From Welwitschia mirabilis (Eukaryota > Gnetophyta > Gnetopsida > Welwitschiales), in NCBI GenBank assembly GCA_051453625.1, contig JBOZIK010000001.1:236025642-236089641 (forward strand): a stretch of 64,000 nucleotides of DNA, given 5' to 3'. This document shows positions 47,736 through 58,200 of the stretch, one piece after another. Numbering within the stretch: position 1 is the stretch's first letter; the number at the start of each line of letters is the position of its first letter. The position numbers and the translations under genes were made by a program. The notes below the pieces were generated by a model. It made no database searches and was not told where the DNA came from. It saw only the letters and a program-made list of their open reading frames with translations.

Positions 47736-49190
47736 CTAAAAATTCTCAAAGATGATTAGAGATGGTGCACAGCTATAAAANNNNNNNNNNNNNNNNNNNN
47801 NNNNNNNNNNNNNNNNNNNNNNNNNNNNNNNNNNNNNNNNNNNNNNNNNNNNNNNNNNNNNNNNNNNNNNNNNNNNNNNNCTAAAAATTCTCAAAGATGA
47901 TTAGAGATGATGCACAGATATAAAAAATAGTACAGGCATATAACTGGAAGATCAAAGAAGAATACTACATAGGTTTTAAATCAATAACCAAAGGTTAAAG
48001 GAATATCTTATATGATTAAAAAACGTATTTTAAATTCCATTTACTAAAACCATTACCTCTATCATGAACTACTCTATAGAAAATCTTAATCATGTCAAGC
48101 AATGGCAAAACCTCAAAGATAAAGGTAACATGTGGTGTGGATATTAGACACTCAAATACTCAGAGCATATCAAGTTTTACCCTTGCTCATTCTTATAAAT
48201 TCTTCTATAATGAAATTAAAAATGATGCTCTAGAGCTTAGTGGATGGTCAATAATTAGGTTCCTTTTAAAAGATGTTAGTTTTTTCCTTAAAAAAAGCAG
48301 TGGAAAGGCTTAGTGGCAGCAAGCAGAGAAGGCTATAAGAGTGACAAGAGCTAAGTCAGTTATAGATTAGGCACTATAAGAAGTGATAGATCAATAACAA
48401 CAGGATAATAGAGGACGTGGGTAGTTAGACAGGAATAGGGAATCAGTGAATCATAGTTGCTACATAGGTGCAAAGCAAATAAAGCATGGAAAATGGAAAA
48501 TAATAAATAAAACAATAGTAAATAAAAAATGATAGATAGAGAAATGATGAATAGTGAGGGAGCATGGGCTATAGTAAATGCAGCAAAGAAGTGTAGGAGG
48601 ATCAATAGAAAAGCAAACATTAGAATAGTAGTAAATTGGACATAGGCGATGAAAATGCCATAGATAATTGAGTTAAAATGGAAGCATAAATCTAGTGCAA
48701 GATGTTATGGGCATTTTATACTTGAGCGACTTTAGGTTGTAGGTTAGTGACAGGTGTTTTGAACTTATATAGTTGTAGAAAAAAGGATCCCAAGAGTGGG
48801 AGTAGTACATAGAAAAAATGGTGGGCAGTAGCGCACAGGAGAAACTATAGGTAGTAAGATCACAGGTGCAAGAGCCAACAGTAGAATCATGATTGACATA
48901 ATAATATAAATGTAGGCAAATGTAGTTGTGTTTGGCATAGGTACATAGTAAGTACAGAGAGAAAGTTCCATATGCAGGAAGTGCACAGAGTAGATGTGGG
49001 GCTAAATGAGGGTGGTCAAAACCATCTTAAAAATGAACATTTAAAAAAATCAATTAATCCTAAAAAAAGGGAAAAAAATTAGCCATTTAAACCAAATATA
49101 ATCATTAGGCCAAAATCCCAAAAAAAAATGTTGTTTAAAAAATAGCCATTAGACAAAACTATTTGTCAAAATTAGGCTAAGGAGAGAAAA
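47736..49190. other. Unassigned purine-rich DNA
   Basis: No domain is found. The part 48300-49010 is richer in G and A (for example many GTAG and GGCAG words) than the rest of the window, and yields only accidental hydrophobic ORFs on the minus strand. Confidence 0.4.
47781..47880. other. Assembly gap (100 N) with duplicated flanks
   Basis: The 45 bases at 47736-47780 recur at 47881 with two differences. Confidence 0.9.
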
Positions 49191-49196
49191 ACCTCA

Positions 49197-49208
49197 ACTC
49201 TTATGCCA
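49197..49208 (-). promoter_or_regulatory. Degenerate tRNA-iMet primer site of the minus-strand copia element
   Basis: ACTCTTATGCCA on the plus strand aligns with the reverse complement of the PBS, GCTCTGATACCA, at nine of twelve bases. It adjoins the truncated 5' LTR. Confidence 0.55.
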
Positions 49209-49380
49209 CTTTCTAGGAAATAAGAGAGCCTAAGAAAATAGCATATGATTTTTAAATATGAAATTTTATTTCTCCTCCTTAATTCTTACATGAAGGAAGG
49301 TATAACATTAGGGTTTTCACATATTCCTAAGCATGAGATCATAGTATGTATAAACCTCAATACAATCATTCTCTGAACAT
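49209..49380 (-). repeat. Truncated 5' LTR of the minus-strand copia element
   Basis: Matches 42975-43150, then ends abruptly where family C (minus) sequence starts. Confidence 0.65.
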
Positions 49381-50269
49381 AAGTTGGTTTTACTTTATAT
49401 TTTAAACTTTATAAACATAAGTGGACTCAACTCCATAGGGTTACACTTCACCTTGATATGCCCCCAATTCAGGTGATGGACAGTACATGAGTTAGATGCA
49501 TGCTTATAGATTACTCTAGCTCTCTTAAAACATCTCTAGATGATGCAATATAATGTGTTGATGTTAAGGGCTTGAGATATTAAGTTAGAATAAGTTCATA
49601 CATGGGTAAGATAGGAGAGTGATGAACAAATCCACTTCTAGAAGGGTATTATTAAAAAAACACAATGCAACATACTTTGGGGATGAAAACTAAGTGTGGG
49701 GATAATTATTATTAGAATTATATTGATTTAGTAATCTTCAATGAATACACAACATAAATGCATATATGCAATTCTAACTAATATGAATCTTTAATGAATC
49801 ATTTACCTAGTTATAATAATTCTATTCATCGTTAGGTTCATTTTCACATTAGGTTTATTTTCTAAAAATAATCATAAAAGAGAAAATAAGCATATTAGAA
49901 CATATTTATTTTAAGATTATAGTAATGAAAATCTAAATAAGGGAAATATACCTTTATTTTATTTCTTTCAATAATAATTTAAAATGTATTAAATCATATT
50001 TTAATAATGTAATTAAAGAAACTAATTTATACTTAGAGCTATGCCAATCCAAGAAGAATTTTTCTATACTCATATGATAATCTTTATTTTGTAAGAAAGA
50101 TTTAAAAAAAAAGTATAGTTCAAGAATGATTGTTAAGATATAACTCTTTATTCAAAACTCATATGGCTATATTATAATTAAAACAAGTAAGTGATAAAAT
50201 AAAAACTATGTATGTTATTTAAACTACTAAGGTGAAAACTCTTACAAGCATGCACATTCAAAGTAAGAT

Positions 50270-51063
50270 NNNNNNNNNNNNNNNNNNNNNNNNNNNNNNN
50301 NNNNNNNNNNNNNNNNNNNNNNNNNNNNNNNNNNNNNNNNNNNNNNNNNNNNNNNNNNNNNNNNNNNNNNNNNNNNNNNNNNNNNNNNNNNNNNNNNNNN
50401 NNNNNNNNNNNNNNNNNNNNNNNNNNNNNNNNNNNNNNNNNNNNNNNNNNNNNNNNNNNNNNNNNNNNNNNNNNNNNNNNNNNNNNNNNNNNNNNNNNNN
50501 NNNNNNNNNNNNNNNNNNNNNNNNNNNNNNNNNNNNNNNNNNNNNNNNNNNNNNNNNNNNNNNNNNNNNNNNNNNNNNNNNNNNNNNNNNNNNNNNNNNN
50601 NNNNNNNNNNNNNNNNNNNNNNNNNNNNNNNNNNNNNNNNNNNNNNNNNNNNNNNNNNNNNNNNNNNNNNNNNNNNNNNNNNNNNNNNNNNNNNNNNNNN
50701 NNNNNNNNNNNNNNNNNNNNNNNNNNNNNNNNNNNNNNNNNNNNNNNNNNNNNNNNNNNNNNNNNNNNNNNNNNNNNNNNNNNNNNNNNNNNNNNNNNNN
50801 NNNNNNNNNNNNNNNNNNNNNNNNNNNNNNNNNNNNNNNNNNNNNNNNNNNNNNNNNNNNNNNNNNNNNNNNNNNNNNNNNNNNNNNNNNNNNNNNNNNN
50901 NNNNNNNNNNNNNNNNNNNNNNNNNNNNNNNNNNNNNNNNNNNNNNNNNNNNNNNNNNNNNNNNNNNNNNNNNNNNNNNNNNNNNNNNNNNNNNNNNNNN
51001 NNNNNNNNNNNNNNNNNNNNNNNNNNNNNNNNNNNNNNNNNNNNNNNNNNNNNNNNNNNNNNN
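50270..51063. other. Assembly gap (794 N)
   Basis: The largest gap. The flanks are not duplicated. An apparent ORF through it is only N. Confidence 0.95.
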
Positions 51064-51770
51064 AACTATATTTTCTAAAGTTATGATTTAAAGTTAAAAG
51101 CTATAAAATTTCATAAAATTATAGCCCTACTATACTACATAAAATTATTATAACTTTTAAAATACTTTAAGTTTTTAAATGATTCAAGATGTTTTGTAAA
51201 TATTATTCAATTCCCTACAACTTGGGATGTTTAAGTTTTTGATATCTTAATTTATAGTTATAGAAACATAAATTAATTGCTTACTATTTTTTGGATTTAT
51301 TTCCTAATGTATTTTAACAAATAGATTTTTTAAAAATTATTACACATAAAAAAATTACCATTCTAACATTTTTATTATTATAAAAATCTTATACTTATGA
51401 AAAATCTTTCACTAATTTATACCTACTAATTAATAAGCTATGGTATTTTTAACTTATACCTCTATTCTAGAAATTTAACATTTGCTAAAGAAAATATAGT
51501 AGATGTTTAACAACTAATCATACAATAATTTAAATTAGTAGAATAATGAATATACTTAAATAAACTAATTTTTTTACACTATATCTATACTAAATAGTAC
51601 TAATTAAAATTAATTTAAGAATTAAAAGCAAATCAATTTACAAAAGTATTTACGATGAGCCTTAGGATTACCATGAAGGACTATTAGTCTAAAAGAGATT
51701 TTTGAGGATCATACTTTGTTCCTAATAAGATGGACTTAATATATAATGAATGAAAAAAATATTGTTAGGT

Positions 51771-51780
51771 NNNNNNNNNN
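51771..51780. other. Assembly gap (10 N)
   Basis: Within copy C2. Confidence 0.9.
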
Positions 51781-52086
51781 GAGCAAATAAAATAATTTTA
51801 TGATATATGACAAATAGTGGTCTAATGCAATATTACATAATTCTCCTAAAATATTAAAATAGATCATATGAAAAACATAAGTAAAGAGCTTACTTGGAAA
51901 TATGAGTAATTCATTAATAGTTAAAGATTGATAAATATTTAAATTCAAGAGTTCTTAGCTCCAAGATTTCAAGCTTCAAGCTCCACAAGCAAGAGAATGA
52001 AAGAAAGAAAGAGGAAACAAGGAAATGGACTTCCATGGAAAAATGGAAAGTCTATCTTTTTTAAAAAAAAAAGAAAAAGTTCTTTC

Positions 52087-52098
52087 TATATATATAAA
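52087..52098 (-). promoter_or_regulatory. TATA box of family C copy C2
   Basis: TATATATATAG on the minus strand, aligned with CTATATATAG at 58999 in C3. Confidence 0.5.
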
Positions 52099-52320
52099 CA
52101 AAAGGCACATAGTTCAAGATCATAGGATCACATGATTTATCATTAATAAGCGTGATGAGCAATAAGTGATATTAGAGTACAAAAAGATTAATAATATTTA
52201 TGACTCATGTTAGCAAGATTAATTACATGCATTATTTACTCTTTTGAGCTCCTTCTTAATCCTTCATAGGCTTATAAGTAAGTTTAGTTTATCTAAGACA
52301 TGCATAAAAATAATAAAAGC

Positions 52321-52789
52321 ACAAATTTCAAAATTGATATGCATTAAATCCTAAGCATTAAAAATAATTTTTTTTAAATAAGACTAACCTTAGCCTATAA
52401 ATCTACTAAATATTTATTAATAATATGATCTATAATAGTAATAAGAATCGTAGAAAATTCAATATCATTATGTCTCACTAACAGTTTGGGTTACAAAAGG
52501 CACATGGTAGAAACAATAAAATTAACTATTTTTTTAGATGGTTAAATTTTTCTTTTTCAAGTGTATAAAAATTTAAAAAATTTTGCATAATAAGGAGTTT
52601 TCTTAAGTACTTCAAAAATGGGAATATCAATTTTAACATTTTTAAAATTTTTATGGATATATTTATAATTATTATTATGCTTATCATATTAAAAAGGACT
52701 AGGAAAATGAATGTAATATTTTAACTTTCTCTTTTGAAATTTCATCGTAAATTCATATTTAAGATTGTTTAAGTTTTATAATTTTTATA
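52321..52789. other. Spacer between the head-to-head family C copies
   Basis: AT-rich, with no readable feature. The inverted homology of C2 and C3 fades here. Confidence 0.45.
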
Positions 52790-53005
52790 TTTGTGCATTT
52801 ATTCTTTTAATGCATGTCTTGAATTAATTAAACTTACTCATGAGCTTATGAAGGATTAAAAAGAAGCCAGCATGAGGAAATGATTTATGTAATTAATCTT
52901 GCAAATTAAAGCAAACTGATCATTCACCCTAGTTAGATGGATGAGTTATAAATATGATCTCATTTTGTACTTCAAGATCACTTATTATTCATCCTACTTA
53001 TCAAT
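52790..53005 (+). repeat. Family C LTR copy C3, upstream part (U3) left of the CACTA insertion
   Basis: Matches the reverse complement of 52110-52320: ATTTGTGC, then AATGCATGTCTTGAATTAA, then ACTCATGAGCTTATGAAGGA, then GTACTTCAAGATCACTTATT. The match continues exactly at 58959 after the CACTA element. Confidence 0.8.
53003..53005 (+). repeat. Target-site duplication (AAT), left
   Basis: AAT directly before the left terminal repeat equals AAT at 58956-58958. Three bp is the CACTA norm. Confidence 0.75.
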
Positions 53006-53040
53006 TACCACAAGAAATATAGGCTTTTAAGGTATTTGTA
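53006..53040 (+). repeat. Left terminal inverted repeat of CACTA element
   Basis: TACCACAAGAAATATAGGCT and then TTTAAGGTATTTGTA. It aligns over about 35 bases with the right end in inverse orientation. Confidence 0.78.
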
Positions 53041-53300
53041 AAATGACTTAAAATCATAAAATGCTTTAAGCAGGATCACCTTAAAAGCCCACTAAGGCGT
53101 TTCTAGGGCATTTGAATGAAAACACCTTAAATTATCTTTTAAGGATTTTATCTAAAGAAATTCATCAAAAACATTTGAGTCTTTTGAGACGTTTATCTAA
53201 AGAAATGCCTCAAAAATATTTGAGAACATGGTATCCTGTTGAGGCATTTTATTAGATAAACATCGCAAAAGGCTTTTGTGTCATTTTACAAACAAATGCC
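53021..53300. repeat. Left subterminal repeats of CACTA element
   Basis: At least five units built on TGAGGCATTT and its inverse, for example GAGACGTTTATCTAAAGAAA and ATGCCTCAAAA. In En/Spm-type elements such motifs bind the transposase. That role is inferred here. Confidence 0.72.
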
Positions 53301-54227
53301 TCAAAAGCTATAACTTTGAAAAAAAATTGCTATAGAATGGTAAAAAAATGACAATCTATATAAGCAAAATGGTTGCACTAAACTAGGGTTAGTTATTACA
53401 TTAAGAATTAGTAAAAAAACCTAAATTACAAGAAGCTATATTCTTCTTGTAAAAGAAGAATATTAAATTTCTTAATAAAAGTAAATAAGATAGATTTAAT
53501 TTATTTTTGCCTAGGAAGTCTCTCAAAAACGTCCCAGTTAATCTTTCACTATAGAAATGGCATGGTGTTCATGGTTTCCTATCTCTGCAATGGACGAAGA
53601 CCCATGGAAAAGCCTTTTTTTAATCTTTGACATCTAGAATTTTCATTACAAGGGCAAATATTAATGGGTGGAAGCTTCCAACATGTACATTAGAAAAATC
53701 TCCATTCAAGAAAGTGGATTTTGATGAATTGATATTTGAATGTAAAGTACAAACTTCAGACACGTTCAAAATATTTTAACATGTGGTCATATAGGATAGC
53801 AGCTTTTGATCCCCATTAGTGATAGTTAAAACCGATCTTGATAAATGATATAAAACCAAACAAATAATAAGAGAATAAATAGATGCATTATAATCTGTTT
53901 GAAACCAGCCATATACAAAACGTGGGATTCATGATACTATTTGCTTCATCTCATAGGTATTCTCTGTCAATGTGTATAGAGATAGAAGAATGCAGCCTTG
54001 AGATAAGTTTGTAAAAAACACACCTTTCTGGAGTAACATCTCCAGCTAAATCTAAAACATGTAAAGGCTCCAAATCAAATAAGATTATGAAAAATAAATC
54101 ATTATGAAAAATAAATCATTCTAAAGATATTCAACCAAACGAATTAACGTGTATATTTAAATAAAAGAAAAGAATGTAAAACGTCATTTTTGGTAATGGC
54201 TTAGAAATTTTTAATTTGAATAAATAC

Positions 54228-54338
54228 ATTTTAAACAATACTTTTCATATATTGTATCCCATATTCTTCTGGCTGATAGACTTTTATATCTCATGTAATG
54301 CTCAAGCTTTAGAAGAAGATTAACATATGTCATCTCCA
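54228..54338 (-). pseudogene. ERO1: ERO1 exon c (FAD-region SARRIWD motif)
   Basis: Preceded by TTCTCATAG and followed by GTATTT. It encodes EMTYVNLLLKLEHYMRY, then SARRIWDTIYEKYC, close to the plant ERO1 text MTYVNLxLNPERYTGY, PSARRIWDAIYSENC. The exon itself has no stop. Confidence 0.9.
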
Positions 54339-54472
54339 CTATGAGAAGTAAATGGAAAAGAATATGAAAAGGAAATTCAATAAAATAAGTGTTTTTCAAA
54401 TTTAAATTTGATTTTTTAAATATAACTTCAAAAATATTGTATACACAATTAGAATGCACCCATTTGACTTAC

Positions 54473-54728
54473 AGTTATCTGTTGCATCATCATATGTCTA
54501 GGAATTATCTATCACCATCCATCCCTGAAATGCCTGTTTATCTAGAGTCCTATCAATAATAGATTGTGGCTTCCCATCTTGCCATTTTAAGTCATTGTTA
54601 GAAAGATATGCATTTGAACCTTTAAAAGATTGAAGAAACTCATTTTCAGGACACTCGCACACACTACAATCTTAGATGTAGCACATTCCATCATCAGGCC
54701 AAAATGGGCAATGACACCATAACTTTAC
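54473..54728 (-). pseudogene. ERO1: ERO1 exon b with DGMC-x4-C cysteine motif
   Basis: The best-kept exon. The acceptor is TTTTAG before GTAAAGTTATGG. The donor is GTAAGT after CAGATAACT. Two in-frame stops: a TAA where ERO1 has Arg or similar (between CYI and DCS), and a TAG at the Trp of the PWTSDD motif. Confidence 0.88.
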
Positions 54729-55355
54729 CTAAAATATGCAACAAATAAAAGAATAGACACGATAAAAATATTATACATAATATCAAAACAATATTACAAG
54801 CAAGATCATGTTGGTACCTCTGTAGAAACCTAGAATGAAAAAAAAAATCAGAGGATTTAACTACTTAATGCGGTACTATTTCTGATGACAGTAATATCTT
54901 GAATTTCATTGAAGCACTTATGCGCGTAGCAATTCTAATATGTAAAGCAAACTAACAAGCCATATAATTTGAAAAAACTAGAATAAAGAAACAAAAATAT
55001 AAAAACCTACATTTTTATTTAAGCAACAATATTAGAAAAAAATAGATTTTCTATGCTCTAAGATCTTAAGTCGTATTTCAAACATCTAAAATCTCTTCTA
55101 GAAAGTTTATAAATTATAGGTAGTATAGGATTAGTATTAGGAAATAATGGAGGAACCAAAAATCAAAAAAAGAAAGGAAAAAGGTATAAAAAAATAAAGG
55201 CAAAAATAACCTCCAAGATCAACCTTGAAGTACTGAAAGAAAGGCATCTTGACAAGCTCCTGAAGTGAAGGATATAGAACCTCCTCATTAAGAATGTTAA
55301 CCATCTTGTAATCACAAGAGCAATCCTCCACAACTCCAGTAAGCTTGTAAGGATT

Positions 55356-55911
55356 CTGGAGATAAACAGAGTGCTTCAATTAGAACTTGAAGAATGGGAC
55401 GCCACTAAATTCTGGAACAATGCAGACATAAGATTTTGATTTGAGTATTTCATCTCTAAAGCAAACATCAAAATTCTAGTTCTTCATTTTGAATGCATGC
55501 AATTAAAGTGGTTTTATATGATGGCAATTGAAGCACTGTATTTGATAGATTAGTTTAGCCCTTGCATCTCATTAGATTCCTCTACGTTTGTTGGCCTCCC
55601 CTATTTTTTTAGCATCTTTATAAGCATTTGTCTTTAAATTAACATCTAGTAATGAAAATAAACAAATTTCATTCCCAAAAAAAAAAAAAAAAAATCTAGT
55701 ATGATATTTAGATGGCTAAGAGATGCTCAAGTGTATTTACAATGGCAAGCATGATGCATCAAAATTTTATGTCTATAACTAGTCATGGTATTTAGGCTAT
55801 AATAAACAATAGAACTATACTAGTTAGCAATAGTAAGATGATGGATAATTTTAGTGTAATTATTTATAAATATTTCTATGATATTTTGAAAGAGATTGAA
55901 TAAAATGCTCA
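55356..55911. other. CACTA interior between ERO1 and ATPase fragments, with poly(A) tract
   Basis: No exon is readable. AATTTCATTCCC followed by about 19 A (55677-55694) looks like the 3' tail of a LINE or another retroposed sequence, but the body upstream is not recognised. Confidence 0.4.
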
Positions 55912-56149
55912 AATAGGAGTCTTAGTATCTATTGATGAGGTGTTGAGTGGAATAATTACAATATTAGATCTACTTAAGCTTGAACCACATGATGTTGTGA
56001 AAATCTTGAAATCAATAAATATCAAAAGTATCATGGTAACATGTGACAATTGAGGGACAGTAAATGCAATTGCTAAGGAAGGTGGGATGTGCACTATCAT
56101 GGCTGAAACATTGCCAAAGGTAAAAGCAGAAAAGATCAAAGAACTACAT
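55912..56149 (+). pseudogene. Captured exon of a copper-transporting P1B-ATPase (HMA5/RAN1-like)
   Basis: P1B-ATPases pump Cu+ across membranes. One exon reads GVLVSIDEVLSGIITILDLL, then PHDVVKILKSINIKSIMVTC, then DN, stop, GTVNAIAKEGGMCTIMAE, then KAEKIKEL. Plant HMA5 has SDPLKP, LKSMxVKSIMVTGDNWGTANAIAKEVGI and PEQKAEKVKxLQ. This is the P/N-domain hinge with the TGDN motif. Here TGDN reads TCDN and the next Trp codon is TGA. A donor-like GT follows KELH at 56150. No other exon of the gene was found. It is on the opposite strand to the ERO1 fragment. Confidence 0.88.
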
Positions 56150-56870
56150 GTACCAGTTAGTAACGTCTTGCTAGATATCTTTTCATTTATCTTTCTTCCA
56201 AAATCTTCTTACCTTATTCCAATTTAATTAAAACAAACGTTAAAGGTAAAGCATGAACTAGTTATTACCATTGACTAATCAAATGAATGAAGCTATAAAA
56301 GTTGCTTTCTGCATAATTAACAATCACTTTATAAACTAATATAATTATAAATTTTTGCTATTTACAAAGCTTTTCACTATATTATGATTGAGTAATATGG
56401 TACACTTAGTTAAGATTTTGTTAGTTATCATATATTAATGCAACCCTTTAAAATAGAATGAAAGCTTTAATTTTAATTGCACTTGATTTTCCCGTTACAT
56501 GTGAACAGATGTCTTGAATTACTATAGTTATTCTCAAAAGTTTACAAGAGATGAAAAAGAGAAAGCTTAACCAATAGAACAAGAAATGTTTCAGGAAGTT
56601 CACAATGTGATTTTGTAGTCATTCTTAGAAGTCATGTTAAAAGGTTTTACACTTCTAGATTGGAGAAACGTTTACCAACTTTCGTGTATGTATGCTTAAA
56701 AAATATGTTGTATTGTGAATTAGTTATTTATGATATTTTGAAGAACTTTACAAATAAAATTTTAAATAGAGTTTAATCTAAGGCATTATTATATGACTGT
56801 TAAATCAAAAAGAACTCCAAGTCTAATCCATCTACACTAAAAGCATTTGCAATAACACACAACTTACCTC
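56150..56870. other. CACTA interior with no recognised exon
   Basis: AT-rich, nothing readable. It may be intron or intergenic DNA captured with the fragments. Confidence 0.45.
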
Positions 56871-57003
56871 TTTATCTTTAGATTCAAAGGATCTCTTATA
56901 TCATTCAAGTTGTTCTTAAAATGCCTTAACAAGATGTTCAAATGAACTTACACCAAGAGCATTGTATTTTCTAAGAGAACAAAGAAACCTATTCACAACA
57001 CAA
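56871..57003 (-). pseudogene. Unidentified captured exon
   Basis: The minus strand reads CVVNRFLCSLRKYNALGVSS, then FEHLVKAF, stop, EQLE, stop, YKRSFESKDKE, followed at once by GTAAGT. The amino acid text looks like real protein (amphipathic, mixed charged residues) and the donor is perfect, but I do not recognise the family. The two stops are at plausible Gln codons (TAA, TGA near CAA/CGA). Confidence 0.45.
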
Positions 57004-57720
57004 TCTGATCTATGACTAAATGTAAATAGATCTACATTGAATAAAATAAATACAAAAAACTAGAGAAAAAAATGTCAACATGAACATGAGCATTATGAAA
57101 ATAATTTTATACTCATTGTTTTTTTCCTCTTCTGTCTGTCACATCAGGTAAAGATAAAATCCTATAAATTAAAAGTAAAAACATATGTACGGCCTTTNNN
57201 NNNNNNNNNNNNNNNNNNNNNNNNNNNNNNNNNNNNNNNNNNNNNNNNNNNNNNNNNNNNNNNNNNNNNNNNNNNNNNNNNNNNNNNNNNNNNNNNNGTA
57301 AAGATACAATCCTATAAATTAAAAGTAAAAACATATGTACGGCCTTTTCACTAATAAAAATTAATCATGTAAACAAAACAACATTGCATATACCTACAAA
57401 ATTATTTCCAATAAATATAAGTACATCAATTCACAATAGTTTGGAACAAATAATTGTGAAGCTACAGCCACCAAATTCATCTATTCTGAACACAAAGATT
57501 TTGTAGTGATTTTGCAATTCAAAGAATTATCTCCTGAAAGCAAGAGATGGCATCTAGAAATATACAAAAACAAACATCATTAACATTAATGTTACTATAT
57601 GATATTTGACTATCAATATCACTAGACTACCTCCTATAATAATGAAAGTAACATATAAATACACCGCCAGTCTATAATTATTATTGCTATTACTACTGAA
57701 TGATAAATAACATGGATAAA
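57004..57720. other. CACTA interior with no recognised exon
   Basis: Contains an assembly gap with duplicated flanks. No coding text is seen. Confidence 0.45.
57198..57297. other. Assembly gap (100 N) with duplicated flanks
   Basis: The 50 bases at 57148-57197 recur at 57298 with one difference. Confidence 0.92.
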
Positions 57721-57734
57721 ATTAGTATTCAATT

Positions 57735-58200
57735 TGATTAATCTTGTGTTAAGGAGAATTGATGGGTTCTTCATATTAGCTTCTCTTTGAGGGTCACTAG
57801 CTTGGTAGGTCACATACTCCTGGACTTCTTCAATTGTGGTAGTCTAGAGTGTTGAGCTAATCGTCTTTTGTCTGTGGAGCTAGAGATCCATGCTGATGAC
57901 GTGGTTGCTACTTTATTCCTTTTTTATTTATGTTAAAATAGCATTTAATAGGATTCCATAACTACATCCAATCTCTAATACACTCTTGACATTACTCTAG
58001 TCTCTGATGAAAATCGCCATTCTATGCAAGGTTTTCTAGTGTAGAATAATGTTAGAGTATGAGGTGTTCACCATTGTTACGAAAGTTTCTCTACCATTCT
58101 TAACATCAAAGTCTCTCTGGCTAGGAATGTGCTAGAGTTTCTTAGTACATGAGTCCTTTTCCATTTCACTCACTAAAGAACCCCCATTAAGAACTGCCAT
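57735..58200 (-). pseudogene. Captured fragment of a possible SAM-dependent methyltransferase
   Basis: From ATG 58200 the minus strand keeps one frame for about 150 codons with only stop codons as damage: MAVLNGGSLVSEMEKDSCTK, HIPSQRDFDVKNGRETFVTM, VNTSYSNIIL, KTLHRMAIFIRD, SNVKSVLEIGCSYGI, NHVISMDL, TTIEEVQEYVTYQASDPQRE. VLEIGCSYG fits motif I of class I methyltransferases, and VISMDL fits the acidic end of strand 2. About seven stops (TAG, TAA) are spread through it. The specific gene is not recognised. Direction and single frame argue that it is a captured coding exon or retrocopy. Confidence 0.5.

Larger units (their letters stand above)
42960..49380 (-). mobile_element. Second Ty1/copia element (minus strand), decayed
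   Basis: A short LTR at the left (42960 to about 43450) is matched by a truncated one at the right (49209-49380). The shared block is ATTTTATTTCTCCTCCTTAA, followed by TTAGGRTTTTCACATATYCC. Between them on the minus strand are RNase H, RT and integrase in copia order, and a degenerate primer site at 49197-49208. The right LTR is cut by family C copy C2. Confidence 0.78.
49381..52320 (-). repeat. Family C LTR/leader, copy C2 (minus strand)
   Basis: The reverse complement matches C3 over most of its length. Examples are the TTCATCACCAAGG region equivalent near 49640 and the leader at 51940-52100. The TATA at 52087-52098 and the upstream U3 at 52110-52320 also match. It is head-to-head with copy C3, which begins near 52790. 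Confidence 0.75.
53740..55355 (-). pseudogene. ERO1: Captured fragment of ERO1 (endoplasmic reticulum oxidoreductin-1)
   Basis: ERO1 reoxidises protein disulfide isomerase in the ER. Five exons are readable on the minus strand. Exon a (55211-55355): LTGVVEDCSCDYKMVNILNE, then LQELVKMPFFQYFKV. Exon b (54473-54728): VKLWCHCPFWPDDGMCYI, stop, DCSVCECPENEF, ending at a GTAAGT donor. Exon c (54228-54338): EMTYVNLLLKLEHY then SARRIWDTIYEKYC. Exon d (about 53938-54051): CVFYKLISRLHSSISIHI. Exon e (about 53740-53815): SKAAILYDHMLKYFERV. The outer-site C-x4-C is kept. The inner CxxCxxC region and the N-terminus are absent. Stops in exons b and d make it dead. Introns with splice-like borders are kept. 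Confidence 0.9.

Noticed and set aside
48360-48986. Two hydrophobic minus-strand ORFs that could look like small membrane proteins
   Set aside because: They lie in purine-rich non-coding DNA whose complement is T/C-rich, which gives Leu/Phe/Ser-rich text by chance. No conserved motif and no plausible gene context.
50232-51086. An apparent 284-codon ORF
   Set aside because: Almost all of it is N from the 794-base gap. The same applies to other apparent ORFs crossing gaps, at 4406-4960, 11765-12319 and 30645-31002.
53740-55355. A functional ERO1 gene
   Set aside because: In-frame stops in exons b and d, a missing N-terminus and missing inner active site, and its position inside a transposon.
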